DNA of 64,000 nt from an uncultured cyanobacterium (GCA_903848645.1 CAINGU010000061.1:1-64000); one strand, 5' to 3'; positions 27,461 to 36,582 are shown, numbered from the stretch's first letter. Program-made: numbers and translations. Notes: a model not told the origin generated them from the sequence alone.

Positions 27461-28228
27461 GTGACTAAGTTGAATGTAGACAAACTTTCTAAACCCCAGT
27501 TGTTCAAGGGTATTGCCTTGTTTACGCCTGGAGGAGATTTAATCTATTGTATTGACCCTAGTAAACAAGGAAGATGGCATTTACATCTGTGTGCGGCTTT
27601 GCAGGAAATCCTCGATTTACCTGAGCCACCACATTTCTTAGTTCCTTGTTACACTGCAACTATTGATCATTGGTTAAATCCTCGGACTCAACAAGTGCAA
27701 ATCTTTGCGGAGGCTTATCCAGCCGTAATTCGTCATCAAGCTGTGCTAAATGCGATTTTTGGGACTGGGGATTTGGTGTGGCAATCAGCACCTTGGCAGG
27801 AGGGATTGTGCGATCGCTTGGTATTATCAACTTATCGGGCTACATTTCCTCAGCTTTGGGAAGATCATGATTTAATTGTGCGTTTAGACTTAGCTGATTC
27901 GCCCTCACAGTACCAGCAACCAGTGATTAATAAACAACTAGCACAAAATATCCAAAGTCCTCCAGGCTTTGTTTTGCGTTTGTTTGTGGCTGGTCATAGT
28001 GCGACTACAGAAAAAATTCTACAAAACTTGCACGAATCATTAGAGCGATCGCTAGGATGTCCTTATACTCTCAAAGTTATTGATGTTCTCACAAATCCAG
28101 AACAGGCAGAAATTGATCAAGTTTCCGCTACTCCTACCTTAGTTAAGGTTTGGCCGCATCCAATCCGACGGATGGTTGGTAATTTAGATAATATGGATAA
28201 ACTATTACAAATGTTAGCGGGACAATAG
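27461..28228 (+). CDS. KaiB-domain protein with N-terminal extension
   Basis: About 255 residues. The C-terminal 85 or so residues follow KaiB closely: FVLRLFVAGHSATTEKIL..., TLKVIDVLTNPEQAEIDQV, SATPTLVKVWPHPIRRMVG. This is the thioredoxin-like fold shared by KaiB and the SasA sensor. The preceding 165 residues form an unrecognised cytosolic domain rich in aromatic residues (WHLHLCAALQEILDLPEPPHF). The gene is not a stand-alone kaiB and has no kaiA/kaiC beside it. An upstream in-frame ATG at 27368 lies inside the repeat element, so the GTG at 27461 is preferred; the TTG at 27470 is also possible. A role in clock output or a KaiB-like protein switch is inference. Confidence 0.8.
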   Translation: MTKLNVDKLSKPQLFKGIALFTPGGDLIYCIDPSKQGRWHLHLCAALQEILDLPEPPHFLVPCYTATIDHWLNPRTQQVQIFAEAYPAVIRHQAVLNAIFGTGDLVWQSAPWQEGLCDRLVLSTYRATFPQLWEDHDLIVRLDLADSPSQYQQPVINKQLAQNIQSPPGFVLRLFVAGHSATTEKILQNLHESLERSLGCPYTLKVIDVLTNPEQAEIDQVSATPTLVKVWPHPIRRMVGNLDNMDKLLQMLAGQ

Positions 28229-28572
28229 ACAACTGGTGACAAAGAATGTAGTGACAACAAGGATAAAAACACAACTTTATCAAAAATTCACATAAGTTCC
28301 GCTAAATTACTAAGAAGTCAGGATTACACTTATAACTACTAATAAAGCAGCAATCATCAAGGTTTTGGCTAATTTTATTCATCTTATATCAATCTAATAA
28401 CAGGTTTAAAAGCAGAGATAATCTAATAAATTTTCTGCTGATATTGATAAATATACGGTTACTAAAAACATAAAATTCACTAACTCTTTACAACAAAGTA
28501 TACAAGCTGCTATACTGGCTCGCATAGAATAAAAGGTAACAAGACCACTAATCTTTACATGAGAAGGCATCT
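28229..28572. other. Intergenic region, KaiB-like to FG-GAP gene
   Basis: 344 bp, AT-rich, with no ORF, repeat or RNA gene that I can support. It should contain the promoter of the downstream secreted protein gene. GAGAAGG lies just before the ATG at 28573. Confidence 0.55.
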
Positions 28573-31053
28573 ATGTTTGAGCTATCCTTAGACTCTCAAC
28601 AATCAGGGTTAATTTCTACCCCCCCCTACAACAATCAAGGTTTGAGCGATTATCAAGATCCTTTATCCGCTGTTAATCCTGCCAATTCTTCCCAGTTACC
28701 TGTTCCGTTTATTGATACAGTTTTTCAGGCAATTAATGAAACTAAATATATCCTGAGTGGACTCAGCAGTAATTCTCAAAAAGATTACATTATGGGGACT
28801 GCTTTTGGTCAAGATTATAACCAGGACTCAGCCAATCAAATATTGACAGCTTGGGCGCAAAATAATTTTACTGGTACACCGCATATAAAATTAGTATCTG
28901 CTCAAAACTTCAATGGAGCGTTTGCGAAGGACAATGATACTATTTATCTATCAGGGGAATTTGTAGCGGCTAATAAGGATAATGTTGGGGCAGTTACAGG
29001 GGTTTTAGTAGAGGAGGTTGGGCATTCTTTAGATAGTCAAATTAATGTGAAAGATGCTGCTGGGGATGAAGGGGATATTTTTTCGCGGTTGGTAAGGGGG
29101 CAAAGTATTAGTGCTGGGGAATTGGTATCATTGAAGGGTGAGGATGATCATGGTGTTTTAGTAGTTGATGGATTGAGTGTTGGGATTGAGAAAAACGATA
29201 CTCTCAGTACCGCCGAAAATATAGGAACACTAGGCTATGCTTGTTATGCAAAAAGCGGTTGGGTAGGTGGAAGTGTACCGAATGATTATTATCGTTTTCA
29301 AATTAATAATCCTAGCAAAATCATTTTAGATTTGGTTAATCTACAATCTGATGTGGATTTAAAGCTATTAGATTCTAATGGCAATATGATTTATTCCTCT
29401 GCTAAAGGTGGTACTGCTAATGAACAAATCTCCGCTCAAATAGGATCTGGTACTTATTATATTCATGTTCAGGCTTTTAGTGGTAGTAGTAATTATAATT
29501 TAGGAATTACTGCTATGCAGGGTCGTATGAACCCTGATACTGATGTAGATGGTGATGGTAAAGCTGATATTGTCGGTTTTGGTCCTGATAATGTCGTACA
29601 CACTTCCTTTAGTAATGGAGATGGAACATTCCGACAATCTATTGGTTCTACTCCCGGATTTACCAAAAATTACGGTTGGAATACTTTTAATGACTCTCCG
29701 CGAATGTTAGCAGATGTAAATGGCGATGGCAAGGCTGATATTGTCGGTTTTTATAGTGATAAGATATTTGTTTCAATAGGTAATGGCGATGGTACATTTA
29801 AAGCTGCTACATCTACCACTCCTGGATTTACTAAAAATTACGGCTGGACTAATTTTAATGATTTTCCCCGGATGTTAGCTGATGTAAATGGCGATGGCAA
29901 AGCTGATATTATTGGTTTTGGTCCTGATAATGTTGTACACACTTCCCTTAGCAATGGAGATGGAACATTCCGACAATCTATTGGTTCTACTCCCGGATTT
30001 ACCAAAAATTACGGATGGACTAATTTTAATGAATTCCCGCGAATGGTAGCGGATGTGAATGGAGATGGAAAAGCTGATATTGTCGGTTTTTATAGTGATA
30101 AGATATTTGTTTCAATAGGTAATGGCGATGGTACATTTAAAGCTGCCACATCTACCACTCCCGGATTTACCAAAAATTACGGCTGGAATACTTTTAATGA
30201 TTCTCCGCGAATGTTAGCGGATGTGAATGGAGATGGAAAAGCTGATATTGTTGGTTTTGATAGCGATAGGATATTCATTTCTATAGGAAATGGAAATGGA
30301 ACATTTCAAACTGCTACTGCTACCAGTCCTGGATTTACCAAAAATTACGGTTGGAATACTTTCAATGATTCTCCTCGGATGTTAGCTGATGTAAATGGAG
30401 ATGGAAAAGCTGATATTGTGGGCTTTGATAGCGATAGGATATTTGTCTCAATAGGAAATGGAAATAGTACATTTAAAACTGCTACGGCTACCACTCCTGG
30501 ATTTACCAAAAATTACGGTTGGACTAATTTTAATGAGTTCCCACGAATGGTAGGTAATCAATCTTTAGGAGGATTTGCCTCACCATCTGGTTTAATGACT
30601 ACTTCTGCCAACTTAACCAAATTAATTAATGGGGATTTGTCTTTGATCGGTCAATATATAGATGTAGATAAGACAGGTTACGAGACAGGTAAAAATGGTG
30701 CATTTACCCTATACCAATGTTGGGACTTTGTTGCTTATGCAGCAGGGATGATTAATACTTCATATTCATCTAATCCTTATTGGTCTACCTCTAATTGGAA
30801 GCGCGGGGAAAATGTAATAGAAAATGGTAATGTTGCTGTAGGGACTGCTATTGCTACATTTAAAGGCACAAATAATTTATACGGTGGACACACAGCAATT
30901 TTTGCTGGTTATGGTAGTAACAATGGAGTATCAGGCTTTTATGTATGGGATCAGAATTGGGATGGTTCAGCTATTCAGAAGCACTTTATCTCTATTAATG
31001 GATCTTCAAAATTGAACAGTAATGCCAAAGAATATTTTGTTGTTAAAGTGTGA
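28573..31053 (+). CDS. Secreted FG-GAP repeat protein with peptidase-like ends
   Basis: 826 residues. The N-terminal part (about 40-200) is the domain found in large secreted cyanobacterial proteins, with VLVEEVGHSLDSQ resembling a zinc-peptidase HExxH site that lacks the first His. A pre-peptidase C-terminal (PPC) domain (about 212-315, NDYYRFQI...GTYYIHVQ) follows. Six FG-GAP/VCBS units with calcium loops DVNGDGKADI fill about 320-660. The C-terminal 150 residues look like an NlpC/P60- or CHAP-like cysteine amidase (QCWDFVAYAAG, then GGHTAIFAGYG). There is no Sec signal, so export is probably by a type I system. A wall- or matrix-directed enzyme is inferred. Confidence 0.82.
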   Translation: MFELSLDSQQSGLISTPPYNNQGLSDYQDPLSAVNPANSSQLPVPFIDTVFQAINETKYILSGLSSNSQKDYIMGTAFGQDYNQDSANQILTAWAQNNFTGTPHIKLVSAQNFNGAFAKDNDTIYLSGEFVAANKDNVGAVTGVLVEEVGHSLDSQINVKDAAGDEGDIFSRLVRGQSISAGELVSLKGEDDHGVLVVDGLSVGIEKNDTLSTAENIGTLGYACYAKSGWVGGSVPNDYYRFQINNPSKIILDLVNLQSDVDLKLLDSNGNMIYSSAKGGTANEQISAQIGSGTYYIHVQAFSGSSNYNLGITAMQGRMNPDTDVDGDGKADIVGFGPDNVVHTSFSNGDGTFRQSIGSTPGFTKNYGWNTFNDSPRMLADVNGDGKADIVGFYSDKIFVSIGNGDGTFKAATSTTPGFTKNYGWTNFNDFPRMLADVNGDGKADIIGFGPDNVVHTSLSNGDGTFRQSIGSTPGFTKNYGWTNFNEFPRMVADVNGDGKADIVGFYSDKIFVSIGNGDGTFKAATSTTPGFTKNYGWNTFNDSPRMLADVNGDGKADIVGFDSDRIFISIGNGNGTFQTATATSPGFTKNYGWNTFNDSPRMLADVNGDGKADIVGFDSDRIFVSIGNGNSTFKTATATTPGFTKNYGWTNFNEFPRMVGNQSLGGFASPSGLMTTSANLTKLINGDLSLIGQYIDVDKTGYETGKNGAFTLYQCWDFVAYAAGMINTSYSSNPYWSTSNWKRGENVIENGNVAVGTAIATFKGTNNLYGGHTAIFAGYGSNNGVSGFYVWDQNWDGSAIQKHFISINGSSKLNSNAKEYFVVKV

Positions 31054-31154
31054 TTTGATAATTACTCATTAAATCCCTTTTCACTAAACAACGGAGGGCG
31101 ATTATTTGAGCATAGAGAGTTGTGAATGCGATCGCTCATCTACCGTCAATGATT

Positions 31155-31183
31155 GTAGGGGTTTAGCATTGCTAAACCCCTAC
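31155..31183. repeat. REP palindrome, left of RAYT gene
   Basis: A 29-bp perfect palindrome with arms GTAGGGGTTTAGCA/TGCTAAACCCCTAC. An identical copy lies at 31897-31925 on the other side of the RAYT gene. Confidence 0.9.
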
Positions 31184-31300
31184 CCACCCGTAATTACAAC
31201 CGATTAATACCCGTATCGCTACCAACCGATTAATCCCACATTCCGCACCCATGATATATAATCATATAAAAATTTATCAAAACAATCCCTCATCATCAAA

Positions 31301-31867
31301 GTGTCCTATAATCCAGAAATTCACCATCGCCGTTCTATTAGATTAAAAGACTACGATTACACCCAAGAAGGTGCATATTTCATTACCATTTGCACCAAAG
31401 ACAAACAATGTATATTTGGTGATATCAAACAAGGGGAAATGAAATTAAATTTACTAGGTTCAATTGCTCATCAATATTGGCAAGAAATACCTCAACATTT
31501 CCCCCATATCAACTTAGATGTATTTGTGATTATGCCAAATCACATTCATGGGATATTATGGATAGTTAAAACAATTCCCAAAGAAGACAAAAGCAGAAAT
31601 TATGGTAAAATGATTCCCGGATCAATTCCCACCGTCATCAGGTCTTATAAAAGTGTTGTTACTAAGAAAATTAATATTATTTGCCATCAAAAAGGAATAT
31701 CTTCTGTATGGCAAAGAAACTTTTATGAACATATTAATCGTAATGAAATATCTTTGAAAGAAATCAGAAAATACATTATTAATAATCCTTTAAATTGGGA
31801 TAATGATGATGAAAATACAGGGAAAAATATTCAAGAACAACGATTATTATTAGATATACCTTTTTAG
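31301..31867 (+). CDS. REP-associated tyrosine transposase (RAYT)
   Basis: 188 residues with a GTG start. The RAYT family signature includes HHRRSIRLKDYDYTQEGAYFIT at the start, the HUH motif VIMPNHIHGI (about 86-95), VWQRNFYEHI and the catalytic tyrosine in RKYIINNPLNW. RAYTs are domesticated Y1 transposases that spread REP palindromes. Identical 29-bp palindromes on both sides of the gene (REPtron arrangement) support this. Full length and intact. Confidence 0.93.
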   Translation: MSYNPEIHHRRSIRLKDYDYTQEGAYFITICTKDKQCIFGDIKQGEMKLNLLGSIAHQYWQEIPQHFPHINLDVFVIMPNHIHGILWIVKTIPKEDKSRNYGKMIPGSIPTVIRSYKSVVTKKINIICHQKGISSVWQRNFYEHINRNEISLKEIRKYIINNPLNWDNDDENTGKNIQEQRLLLDIPF

Positions 31868-31896
31868 ATAAAATACTCGGTTTTGCTGGACATATT

Positions 31897-31925
31897 GTAG
31901 GGGTTTAGCATTGCTAAACCCCTAC
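31897..31925. repeat. REP palindrome, right of RAYT gene
   Basis: Identical to the 29-bp palindrome at 31155-31183. It lies 30 bp after the RAYT stop, in front of the MBL-fold gene. Confidence 0.9.
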
Positions 31926-31967
31926 GTTTTGGGTATAATTGGATTATAGATAGCGTTTTCTGTAATT

Positions 31968-32720
31968 ATGAATTTAACTTGGTTAGATAGTAATAGTTGG
32001 TTAATTGAAATTGGTGAACAGCGGATACTAATTGACCCCTGGTTAATTGGTGATTTAACCTTTAATAATTTAGATTGGTTATTCAAAGGTTCTCGTACTC
32101 AGGATCGCTCAATACCAGATAATATAAATTTGATTCTGCTTTCTCAAGGCTTAGAAGATCACGCACACCCACCCACCTTAAAGCAGCTTAACAAAAATAT
32201 CCCTGTTGTCGCTTCCCCCAATGCGGCTAAAGTAGTAGAAAAACTGGGTTATCAACAAATCATCAGCCTTAATCATGGTGAAACCTTTACCTTGAATAAT
32301 CAAGTAGAAATTAAAGCTTTTCCCGGTTCTCCCATTGGGCCAACTTTATTAGAAAACGGCTATCTGCTCAAAGATTTAGCCAATAATTCCACATTGTATT
32401 ATGAACCCCATGGTTATCATTCTCCCCAACTCCAAGAAATAGCACCCATTGACGTAGTAATTACACCAATTATTGATTTGAGTTTACCCCTACTCGGTCC
32501 GATTATCAAAGGCATGAATAGCGCCCTAGAAGTAGCAAAATCCGTAAAACCTCGATTTATGCTCCCTACCGCAGCGGGAGGGGATATTTTGTTTGAGGGA
32601 CTATTGGTAAAATTCCTGCAAGCTAGGGGAACTGTAGAAGAATTTCAGACATTACTAGAGAAAAACAATTTAACAACTAAGGTAATTGCGCCTAACCCCG
32701 GTGAAAAAGTTATGGTTTGA
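31968..32720 (+). CDS. MBL-fold metallo-hydrolase-like protein
   Basis: 250 residues with the UlaG/YcbL-type MBL fold of cyanobacteria: LTWLDSNSWLIEIGEQRILIDPWL at the start, then LLSQGLEDHAHPPTL in the place of the HxHxDH metal motif, and YYEPHGYHSP and VITPIIDL later. The classical motif is only partly kept (here EDHAH), so metal binding and hydrolase activity are uncertain. The protein is cytosolic. A terminator-like hairpin follows. The substrate is unknown. Confidence 0.85.
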   Translation: MNLTWLDSNSWLIEIGEQRILIDPWLIGDLTFNNLDWLFKGSRTQDRSIPDNINLILLSQGLEDHAHPPTLKQLNKNIPVVASPNAAKVVEKLGYQQIISLNHGETFTLNNQVEIKAFPGSPIGPTLLENGYLLKDLANNSTLYYEPHGYHSPQLQEIAPIDVVITPIIDLSLPLLGPIIKGMNSALEVAKSVKPRFMLPTAAGGDILFEGLLVKFLQARGTVEEFQTLLEKNNLTTKVIAPNPGEKVMV

Positions 32721-32772
32721 ATAATTTAAAACCAATGATAGTTTGAGGATGTTATAATCTGCGATTTAAAGG

Positions 32773-32803
32773 CTTGATGTAAATATATCTACATCAAGTT
32801 TTC
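32773..32803 (+). terminator. Terminator/attenuator between MBL and binding-protein genes
   Basis: A perfect 9-bp inverted repeat CTTGATGTA/TACATCAAG (32773-32781 and 32790-32798) with an 8-base loop, then TTTTC. It ends about 22 bp before the next ATG, so it could end MBL transcripts or attenuate the next gene. Confidence 0.65.
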
Positions 32804-32824
32804 TAAATATCTGTGTGATTAACT

Positions 32825-34138
32825 ATGGCAAAAATTCGTGTTTCCCTAGCCTTGAGTATAGCTACCCTCGCCAGTGGTTTCTTATTAGCCGCTTGTGAAA
32901 ATCCTAATCCTTCATCATCACCTACAGCAAGTAGTCCCGCTTCACCAACCGCTACTACAACCAGTGATACTAAAGGATTGAAAATTGGTAGTTTATTACC
33001 AACAACTGGTGACTTGGCTTCTATTGGCCAACAAATGGTAGGTTCAGTTCCCTTACTGGTAGATACAGTGAACGCTTGTGGGGGTGTGAATGGTGAAAAA
33101 GTCAGTTTAGTACAAGTAGACGACCAAACAGACCCCAAAGCTGGCGCTGCGGGGATGACTAAATTAGCAACTTTAGATAAGGTAGCTGGTGTAGTTGGTT
33201 CTTTTGCGAGTAGCGTTTCCACTGCGGCGGTTTCCGTAGCTGTACCGAATAAAGTCATGCTAATTTCCCCTGGTAGCACCAGCCCCGTATTTACTGACAA
33301 AGCTAAAAAAGGCGATTTTAAAGGTTTTTGGGCGCGGACTGCTCCCCCAGATACCTACCAAGCATTGGCTTTAGCCCAACTTGCTCGGAAAAAAGGTTTT
33401 AAACGAGTTTCCACAGTAGTTATTAATAATGACTATGGTGTAGGTTTTGAAAAAGCATTTGTGGAAACTTTTGAAAAATTAGGCGGAACAGTAGTTAATA
33501 AAGATAAGCCTGTTCGCTATGATCCCAAAGCCCAAACCTTTGATACAGAAGCAACTGCGGCATTTGCTGGCAAACCAGATGCGGTTTTAGGCGTGTTATA
33601 TGCCGAAACTGGGAGTTTATTCCTTAAAGCTGCTTATCAGCAAGGTGTCACTAAAGGCGTACAAATTTTACTCACTGACGGTGTAAAATCCCCTACTTTC
33701 CCAGAACAAGTAGGTAAAGCTAGTGATGGTAAGTATATTTTATCTGGGGCAATTGGTACAGTTCCCGGTTCTAGTGGTAAGGGTTTAGAAAACTTTAATA
33801 AACTTTGGAAAGAGAAAAAAGGCGGTTCTCCTGGAGAATACGCACCTCAAGCCTGGGACGCTGCGGCGTTATTGGTATTAGCAGCCCAAGCTGCTAAGGA
33901 AAATACAGGGGTTGGTATTGCTGGTAAACTGCGGGAAGTAGCCGCTGGTAGTGGTACACCAGTTAGTGATATCTGTGAAGGATTGAAGCTACTTAAAGAG
34001 GGTAAACAGATTAATTACCAAGGCGCAAGCGGTGATGTAGATGTTGACGCTAACGGCGATGTCATTGGTACTTATGATGTCTGGACTGTGGGTGATGATG
34101 GCAAAATTAAGGTAATTGATAAGGTTAGTCCTAAGTAG
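32825..34138 (+). CDS. Amino-acid ABC transporter substrate-binding lipoprotein (NatB-like)
   Basis: 437 residues. The signal peptide ends in the lipobox LLAAC (Cys24), then a Ser/Thr/Pro linker, then a periplasmic-binding fold type I domain of the branched-chain amino acid/LivJ family (LKIGSLLPTTGDLASIGQQM, VVGSFASSVSTA, NNDYGVGFEKAF, EYAPQAWDAA). The closest type known in cyanobacteria is NatB, which serves the N-I transporter for neutral amino acids. No permease or ATPase genes adjoin it, so it must work with subunits encoded elsewhere. The exact ligand is not shown. Confidence 0.88.
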   Translation: MAKIRVSLALSIATLASGFLLAACENPNPSSSPTASSPASPTATTTSDTKGLKIGSLLPTTGDLASIGQQMVGSVPLLVDTVNACGGVNGEKVSLVQVDDQTDPKAGAAGMTKLATLDKVAGVVGSFASSVSTAAVSVAVPNKVMLISPGSTSPVFTDKAKKGDFKGFWARTAPPDTYQALALAQLARKKGFKRVSTVVINNDYGVGFEKAFVETFEKLGGTVVNKDKPVRYDPKAQTFDTEATAAFAGKPDAVLGVLYAETGSLFLKAAYQQGVTKGVQILLTDGVKSPTFPEQVGKASDGKYILSGAIGTVPGSSGKGLENFNKLWKEKKGGSPGEYAPQAWDAAALLVLAAQAAKENTGVGIAGKLREVAAGSGTPVSDICEGLKLLKEGKQINYQGASGDVDVDANGDVIGTYDVWTVGDDGKIKVIDKVSPK

Positions 34139-34170
34139 GGAAACAGGGAGCAGGGGAGCAGGGGAGAAAT

Positions 34171-34236
34171 TTTCTTCTTTCTTCTTTGTGACTCGGTGAT
34201 TCCTGACTGGGCGCAGTCCCTGCGCCCCTACCTCCT
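34171..34236. repeat. Interspersed palindromic repeat (GGGCGCAG family), copy 2
   Basis: Shares flanks and hairpin core with the copy at 10931-11000, with one change in the loop. It spans the gap between convergent genes and reaches the stop codon of the minus-strand gene. Confidence 0.8.
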
Positions 34237-34936
34237 AAAAGCCACTGAAGTTATAACCAACTCCGAATAAAAGCCCGACATCAGTTTGATTAAAAAATCC
34301 AGCGTTGACTGCGGCTGTGGCGGTTAGGCGATTATTAAGAGGTACGTCTATACCACCAGTTACTAATAAAGCGGTTTCAGATTGACTACCAGTTTTAATG
34401 GCTGCACCTACTCCCACATAAGGGGCTATGGCCAAAGGTTCAGCAAATGGGTCTGCTGATTTAAAGGAAAAGTCGTAGGTGATAGGAGCGAGAATTGTGG
34501 TGTCGTTTCCTAGTATTACTGATGGTCTGACTGATAGGGATTTGGTAACACCAATTTTACTAATGACTGTGAAGTTACCATCACCCAAAGCTGAAGAGTT
34601 ACCAGTTATACCAATGTTTCCGCCAACACCAAGATAGCTACTACCACCACGAGTTCCTTTACCTATTTCAATGTCGGATTGTGCTACTCGATTGGATGGT
34701 TCTGTTTTTTCTCTAGCTTCTGTAGAACCAGGATTGAGCATGACTGATGAGGTTTCCACTGTTCCTGGTACAGGTGTGATTGTCCGGTTGGCTATTTCTT
34801 CGGTAGCAACGGTGGATATTGTTTCTGGTTGGGCTGTCTGAGCATTTACGGAAAGTCCGCTACCTAAAACGACTAAAGCCGCAACACCTGGTAAGGCCAA
34901 AAAACTTTTACGAAGATTAATATTACTCATGTTCAC
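34235..34936 (-). CDS. Outer-membrane beta-barrel-like secreted protein
   Basis: 233 residues. A signal peptide (about 1-32, cleaved after VNA) is followed by a low-complexity linker to about 95. A glycine-rich, alternating hydrophobic region comes next (GSSYLGVGGNIGITG..., APYVGVGAAIKTG...) and ends in GVGYNFSGF, a terminal phenylalanine as in outer-membrane barrels. This pattern suggests a small porin-like barrel, but no named family is recognised. It is transcribed convergently with the binding-protein gene. Confidence 0.75.
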   Translation of the reverse strand: MNMSNINLRKSFLALPGVAALVVLGSGLSVNAQTAQPETISTVATEEIANRTITPVPGTVETSSVMLNPGSTEAREKTEPSNRVAQSDIEIGKGTRGGSSYLGVGGNIGITGNSSALGDGNFTVISKIGVTKSLSVRPSVILGNDTTILAPITYDFSFKSADPFAEPLAIAPYVGVGAAIKTGSQSETALLVTGGIDVPLNNRLTATAAVNAGFFNQTDVGLLFGVGYNFSGF

Positions 34937-35161
34937 TCCTCACTAGATTTAAGACTGACATCTATAGCAATCCTAAGTTAACAAATTTCGTTAATACTCA
35001 CCATTTAACACGAAAAGTTAAAATTTGCATCTTTGATTTTGTTGAATTAACCCAAGTTGCTAATTATATATTTTAGGTCGGTAATGGGTAATTGATAAAA
35101 TCCTTTTCCCAGCTTAATTTTAGCAAGACCATTTTTTTCATCGAGGTTTTTGTTAAAATTA

Positions 35162-36199
35162 ATGAAATTTTCGCAGCAAAATACCACTATGGCTTTATAC
35201 GCAGAATTGCATCGGCATCTAGGTGGTTCAGTCGTACCTCGTGTACTATGGCGATATTTCCAACGTCATAATACTGAGTTAATTTCTCGCTTTGCTGAAT
35301 ATCCAGAATTTGAAGATTTTTACACTCGTCCCCGTAATACTTTAGATGAATATCTAGAACTGCACACCCTGGTAGAAAGTGTGCAAACTGTAGAAACCTT
35401 ACCCTACTTTATTTACCGCTTATTACGCGGTGCTTATATTTTTGAGAATTTGGCTTATTTGGAATTACGGTATACTCCCTATTTACGAACTCCTGAACAT
35501 TTAAGTCAAAACGAAAGAATTGAGAAAATGGGGGAAATTGTGGATATTGTGGGTAAATCCAGTCATGTACCTGAATATCCCATTGTTACTCGTCAAATTC
35601 TCTGTATGCACTCCCGTTTACCCTTTGAGGTAAATAAGGCAATTATTGATTTAGCGGCACAAAATAAAGAATATGTCTGTGCGATAGATGTGGCAGGAGG
35701 CGATCGCTATTATGCTGAACGCATGGAAGAATGGGTCAGTTTATATAATTATGCCCATTCACTGGATATTAACACCACAGGGCATCTTTATGAAACAAAA
35801 GATGGTTGTTATCCAGAATTGTTACCCTATTTAATGCGAATTGGTCACGGTATCCAAATTCCGCTTTTGTATCCTGAATTACTGCCAGAAATTGCGAGAA
35901 GAGGGCAATGTTTAGAGGTTTGTCCGACAACTTACTTAAAAACTGGGACTTTACAGGATATTCGTCAACTTAAATTAGTTTTTGACCGCTGTTTTGCAGC
36001 CGGAGTTGATATCGCCATTTGTACGGATAATGCAGGATTACATAATATGCGTCTCCCGTTTGAATATGAAAATCTTTTGACTTACGACATTATTAATTTT
36101 CAACAGTTACAAGCTTGTCAGGATGCAGCTTTTCGTCATGCGTTCGCTTGGCCTCATAGTCAACGTCCGGCATCTTTGTTAACTGGGTTGTTGAAGTAG
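35162..36199 (+). CDS. Adenosine deaminase-like amidohydrolase
   Basis: About 345 residues of the metal-dependent adenosine/AMP deaminase family. HRHLGGS at the start provides the metal His pair (normally HxHL.GS), VAGGD follows mid-protein, and then come TTGHLYE, the GHG site (MRIGHGIQ), CPTTYLKTG and the metal Asp in CTDNAG. All catalytic elements are present, so the enzyme is probably active on adenosine or a modified purine. The ATG at 35162 is chosen. A TTG (35150) and a second ATG (35189, directly before ALYAELHRH) are alternatives. Confidence 0.85.
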   Translation: MKFSQQNTTMALYAELHRHLGGSVVPRVLWRYFQRHNTELISRFAEYPEFEDFYTRPRNTLDEYLELHTLVESVQTVETLPYFIYRLLRGAYIFENLAYLELRYTPYLRTPEHLSQNERIEKMGEIVDIVGKSSHVPEYPIVTRQILCMHSRLPFEVNKAIIDLAAQNKEYVCAIDVAGGDRYYAERMEEWVSLYNYAHSLDINTTGHLYETKDGCYPELLPYLMRIGHGIQIPLLYPELLPEIARRGQCLEVCPTTYLKTGTLQDIRQLKLVFDRCFAAGVDIAICTDNAGLHNMRLPFEYENLLTYDIINFQQLQACQDAAFRHAFAWPHSQRPASLLTGLLK

Positions 36200-36210
36200 G
36201 GAGCAGATTC

Positions 36211-36240
36211 CTGGGCGCAGGCCCTGCGCCCCTACCTCCT
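36211..36240. repeat. Interspersed palindromic repeat (GGGCGCAG family), copy 3
   Basis: The GGGCGCAG/CTGCGCCC hairpin core and CCTACCTCCT trailer, a few bases beyond the stop of the minus-strand rhodanese gene. It is shorter than the other two copies. Confidence 0.8.
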
Positions 36241-36246
36241 GAAGAT

Positions 36247-36582
36247 TTAAATGTCTGTTCCTTCTGTAGCACCGTTGATGGATTTCCAGGCTTCTAAACC
36301 ACCGCCCAGTTCAGCTACTGTGGTAAAACCGAGGAATTGTAAGGTTCTCACAGCTAGGGCTGATTGGCTGTCATTTTCGCCATAAACGTAGATTTGGCGT
36401 TGTCTGTGGAGGGAAGTTTGGGCGCGAGATTCCAGGTCATTGAGGGGGATAGAAATTGCTCCGGTGATGCGGCTATGATTGTATGTTGAGCGATCGCGCA
36501 CATCAATAACTGTAAAAGCAGGTTGACCCCATTGGAGACTTGTCTTTAAGTCGTTAACATCAGCAACTAAATCAATACTCAT
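36247..36582 (-). CDS. Rhodanese-like protein lacking the catalytic cysteine
   Basis: 111 residues forming a single rhodanese domain (FTVIDVRDRSTYNHSRITGAISIPL, ELGGGLEAWK). The active-site loop that normally begins with Cys reads YGENDSQSA here, so the sulfur-accepting cysteine is missing. It is therefore probably a binding or regulatory domain rather than a sulfurtransferase. A single gene on the minus strand, divergent from mutL. Confidence 0.88.
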   Translation of the reverse strand: MSIDLVADVNDLKTSLQWGQPAFTVIDVRDRSTYNHSRITGAISIPLNDLESRAQTSLHRQRQIYVYGENDSQSALAVRTLQFLGFTTVAELGGGLEAWKSINGATEGTDI

